A DNA stretch of 7,218 bases from an uncultured Bacteroidota bacterium (GTDB taxonomy: Bacteria > Bacteroidota > Bacteroidia > Flavobacteriales > Schleiferiaceae): contig CAJXMS010000114.1 in NCBI GenBank assembly GCA_913056475.1, positions 1-7,218 of the forward strand, read 5' to 3'. A program made the translations under genes and the position numbers. The notes under the pieces are model-generated. The model did not search any database, was not told the DNA's origin, and worked only from the letters and a program-made list of their open reading frames with translations. Below are positions 6,667 through 7,218 of this stretch, piece after piece (the first letter of the stretch is position 1; the number at the start of each line of letters is the position of its first letter).

Positions 6667-6951
6667 ATGTTTAAACCTATGAGTGCTTCTCCCCTGGTCT
6701 ATATCTTGTATTCTGAGCGGACTCATAAATATTACGTCGGCTCTACGGTAGACCTGGACCACCGGCTCTATCATCACAATCTGGGGGCCACCCCAAGTAC
6801 CCGGGCGGGCAAGCCTTGGCGCGTAGTTCATACCGAGTCATTCGTCGATCTAAAAGCCGCCCGGAAACGAGAAAGGGCTATTAAACGAAAGAAAAGCCGC
6901 CGGTATATTGAATGGCTCATCGCCTCCTCAAAAGAAGGACAGCGTGTCTAA
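6667..6951 (+). CDS. Single-domain GIY-YIG nuclease family protein
   Basis: The 94-residue protein is essentially one GIY-YIG domain. Residues 11-14 (VYIL) stand for the GIY strand and 22-27 (YYVGST) for the YIG strand. R33 and H37-N38 in RLYHHN follow, then W51 in KPWRVVHTESF, the metal-binding Glu at E69 within RKRERAIKRKK, and a basic C-terminal helix ending YIEWLI. This is the stand-alone UvrC N-domain-like type common in Bacteroidota; members are often mis-named UvrC, and their cellular role is mostly unknown. Catalytic residues appear intact, so DNA cleavage activity is plausible. The start is ATG 6667, with ATG 6679 as an alternative. It lies between a tRNA T-arm remnant upstream and tRNA-Ala 48 bases downstream, and appears less GC-rich than the operon genes, both compatible with a separate history. 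There is no operon partner. Confidence 0.92.
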   Translation: MFKPMSASPLVYILYSERTHKYYVGSTVDLDHRLYHHNLGATPSTRAGKPWRVVHTESFVDLKAARKRERAIKRKKSRRYIEWLIASSKEGQRV

Positions 6952-6984
6952 TTGATGGTTCTTTCTCCAAAAACTGTATATTTG
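6952..6984 (+). promoter_or_regulatory. Bacteroidota-type promoter of tRNA-Ala
   Basis: TATATTTG at 6977-6984 matches the -7 consensus TAnnTTTG perfectly. A TTG at 6952-6954, 22 bases further upstream, can serve as the -33 element and abuts the GIY-YIG stop codon. The predicted start, about 6990, gives a short leader before the tRNA 5' end at 6999. Confidence 0.6.
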
Positions 6985-6998
6985 CGCTCCCAAAATAA

Positions 6999-7072
6999 GG
7001 GGCATTAGCTCAGTTGGCTAGAGCGTTACACTGGCAGTGTAGAGGTCATCGGTTCGAGCCCGATATGCTCCA
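6999..7072 (+). tRNA. tRNA-Ala (anticodon GGC)
   Basis: A 74-base cloverleaf with every stem intact. The acceptor is GGGGCAT paired with ATGCTCC and includes the G3-U70 wobble that marks tRNA-Ala. The D stem is GCTC/GAGC with loop AGTTGGCTA, and the anticodon stem TTACA/TGTAG carries loop CTGGCAG with anticodon GGC at 7033-7035. The T arm is ATCGG-TTCGAGC-CCGAT and the discriminator is A at 7072. The bases after it are CCT, so the CCA end is not fully encoded and must be added by the CCA-adding enzyme. It reads GCC and GCU alanine codons. It has its own promoter and terminator. Confidence 0.96.
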
Positions 7073-7080
7073 CCTAAAAT

Positions 7081-7107
7081 TCCCCGCCCTCCAGCGGGGA
7101 TTTTTTT
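7081..7107 (+). terminator. Intrinsic terminator of tRNA-Ala
   Basis: TCCCCGC (7081-7087) pairs with GCGGGGA (7094-7100) around loop CCTCCA and is followed by seven Ts (7101-7107), a strong rho-independent terminator nine bases after the tRNA. The last two Ts also serve as the first two bases of the degenerate tRNA copy that follows. Confidence 0.9.
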
Positions 7108-7180
7108 GGCATTAGCTCAGTTGGCTATAGCGCCCCGCAGGATTGCGGGGAGGTCATCGGTTCGAGCCCGATATGCTCCA
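7106..7180 (+). pseudogene. Degenerate tandem tRNA-Ala copy with a replaced anticodon arm
   Basis: This 75-base copy of the tRNA-Ala has an identical T arm, 3' acceptor strand and D loop. It differs in four ways. The acceptor starts TTGGCAT instead of GGGGCAT, losing two base pairs. The D stem reads GCTC/TAGC, losing one pair. The anticodon arm is replaced by CCCCGCAGGATTGCGGGG (7133-7150), one base longer than normal, with a 6-bp stem and 6-base loop or a 5-bp stem and 8-base loop. No U33 or recognisable anticodon can be placed in either fold. It sits immediately after the tRNA-Ala terminator with no promoter of its own, so it would be made only by read-through. It is almost certainly not a decoding tRNA. 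Confidence 0.8.
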
Positions 7181-7189
7181 CCCATAATT

Positions 7190-7215
7190 CCCCGCCCTCC
7201 AGCGGGGTTTTTTTT
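7190..7215 (+). terminator. Intrinsic terminator of the degenerate tRNA copy
   Basis: CCCCGC (7190-7195), loop CCTCCA, and GCGGGG (7202-7207) are followed by eight Ts (7208-7215). Hairpin and loop are identical to the tRNA-Ala terminator at 7082-7099, which shows that the duplication included the terminator. Confidence 0.85.
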
Positions 7216-7218
7216 GCA

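Larger units (their letters stand above)
6999..7215 (+). repeat. Tandem duplication of a ~107-bp tRNA-Ala plus terminator unit
   Basis: Unit 1 runs from the tRNA-Ala 5' end through its T tract, and unit 2 repeats it. GGCATTAGCTCAGTTGGCTA occurs at 7001 and 7108 (offset 107), and AGGTCATCGGTTCGAGCCCG at 7043 and 7151 (offset 108, because the replaced arm is one base longer). The differences are concentrated in the first two acceptor bases and the anticodon arm. The final bases GCA at 7216-7218 could begin a third unit. Confidence 0.85.

Noticed and set aside
7088..7093. Terminator loop CCTCCA contains CCTCC, the anti-Shine-Dalgarno core, and its CCT could pair with AGG of the AGGATT loop.
   Set aside because: Matches of three to five bases are expected by chance, and nothing else supports loop-loop pairing or a ribosomal mimic.
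7043..7180. Repeated tRNA 3' ends considered as attL/attR sites of an integrated element.
   Set aside because: The repeats are only ~108 bases apart with just a terminator and tRNA-like sequence between them, and no integrase gene is in the window. A tandem duplication explains them better.

Overview
The window looks like a chromosomal segment of a Bacteroidota bacterium. The evidence is a secreted lamin-tail-domain protein with a C-terminal FlgD-like module, a GPH/SLC45-type MFS sugar transporter linked to exported GH13 enzymes, near absence of Shine-Dalgarno sequences before the main genes, and two perfect matches to the Bacteroidota -7 promoter element TAnnTTTG. A Saprospiria/Lewinella-like lineage is a guess from GC content and protein style only.

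Layout: (1) 1-585, + strand: the 3' end of a lamin-tail-domain protein whose start lies outside the window. (2) 597-6147, - strand: a compact four-gene operon read from right to left. It encodes a 776-aa exported GH13 alpha-amylase-type enzyme with a CBM48-like module, a 472-aa GH13 lipoprotein, methylglyoxal synthase (mgsA, TTG start), and an MFS sugar transporter. The first two junctions are 4-nt stop/start overlaps (ATGA, TTGA) and the third is a 9-nt gap. A TATATTTG promoter element lies just upstream of the first gene. (3) 6148-6666: a gene-free stretch rich in small hairpins and tRNA-like debris. (4) 6667-6951, + strand: a single-domain GIY-YIG nuclease. (5) 6977-7218: a well-formed tRNA-Ala(GGC) with its own promoter and terminator, followed by a tandem degenerate copy of the tRNA-plus-terminator unit.

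The operon reads as a maltodextrin-use unit. Two exported GH13 enzymes cut alpha-glucans outside the cytoplasm, the MFS protein imports the released sugar, and MgsA diverts excess dihydroxyacetone phosphate to methylglyoxal. Close coupling of mgsA to sugar uptake suggests an overflow or phosphate-release valve; that role is inferred.

The most unusual part is the right end. A GC-rich hairpin CCCCGC-N6-GCGGGG occurs five times (one copy with a changed last base): twice as the tRNA-unit terminators, once in place of the anticodon arm in the tandem tRNA-Ala copy, and twice back-to-back next to a free-standing tRNA T-arm 0.7 kb upstream. The GIY-YIG gene lies between these tRNA-derived pieces. This could be a small mobile or rearranging element built from tRNA-Ala parts, but only genome-wide comparison can show that.
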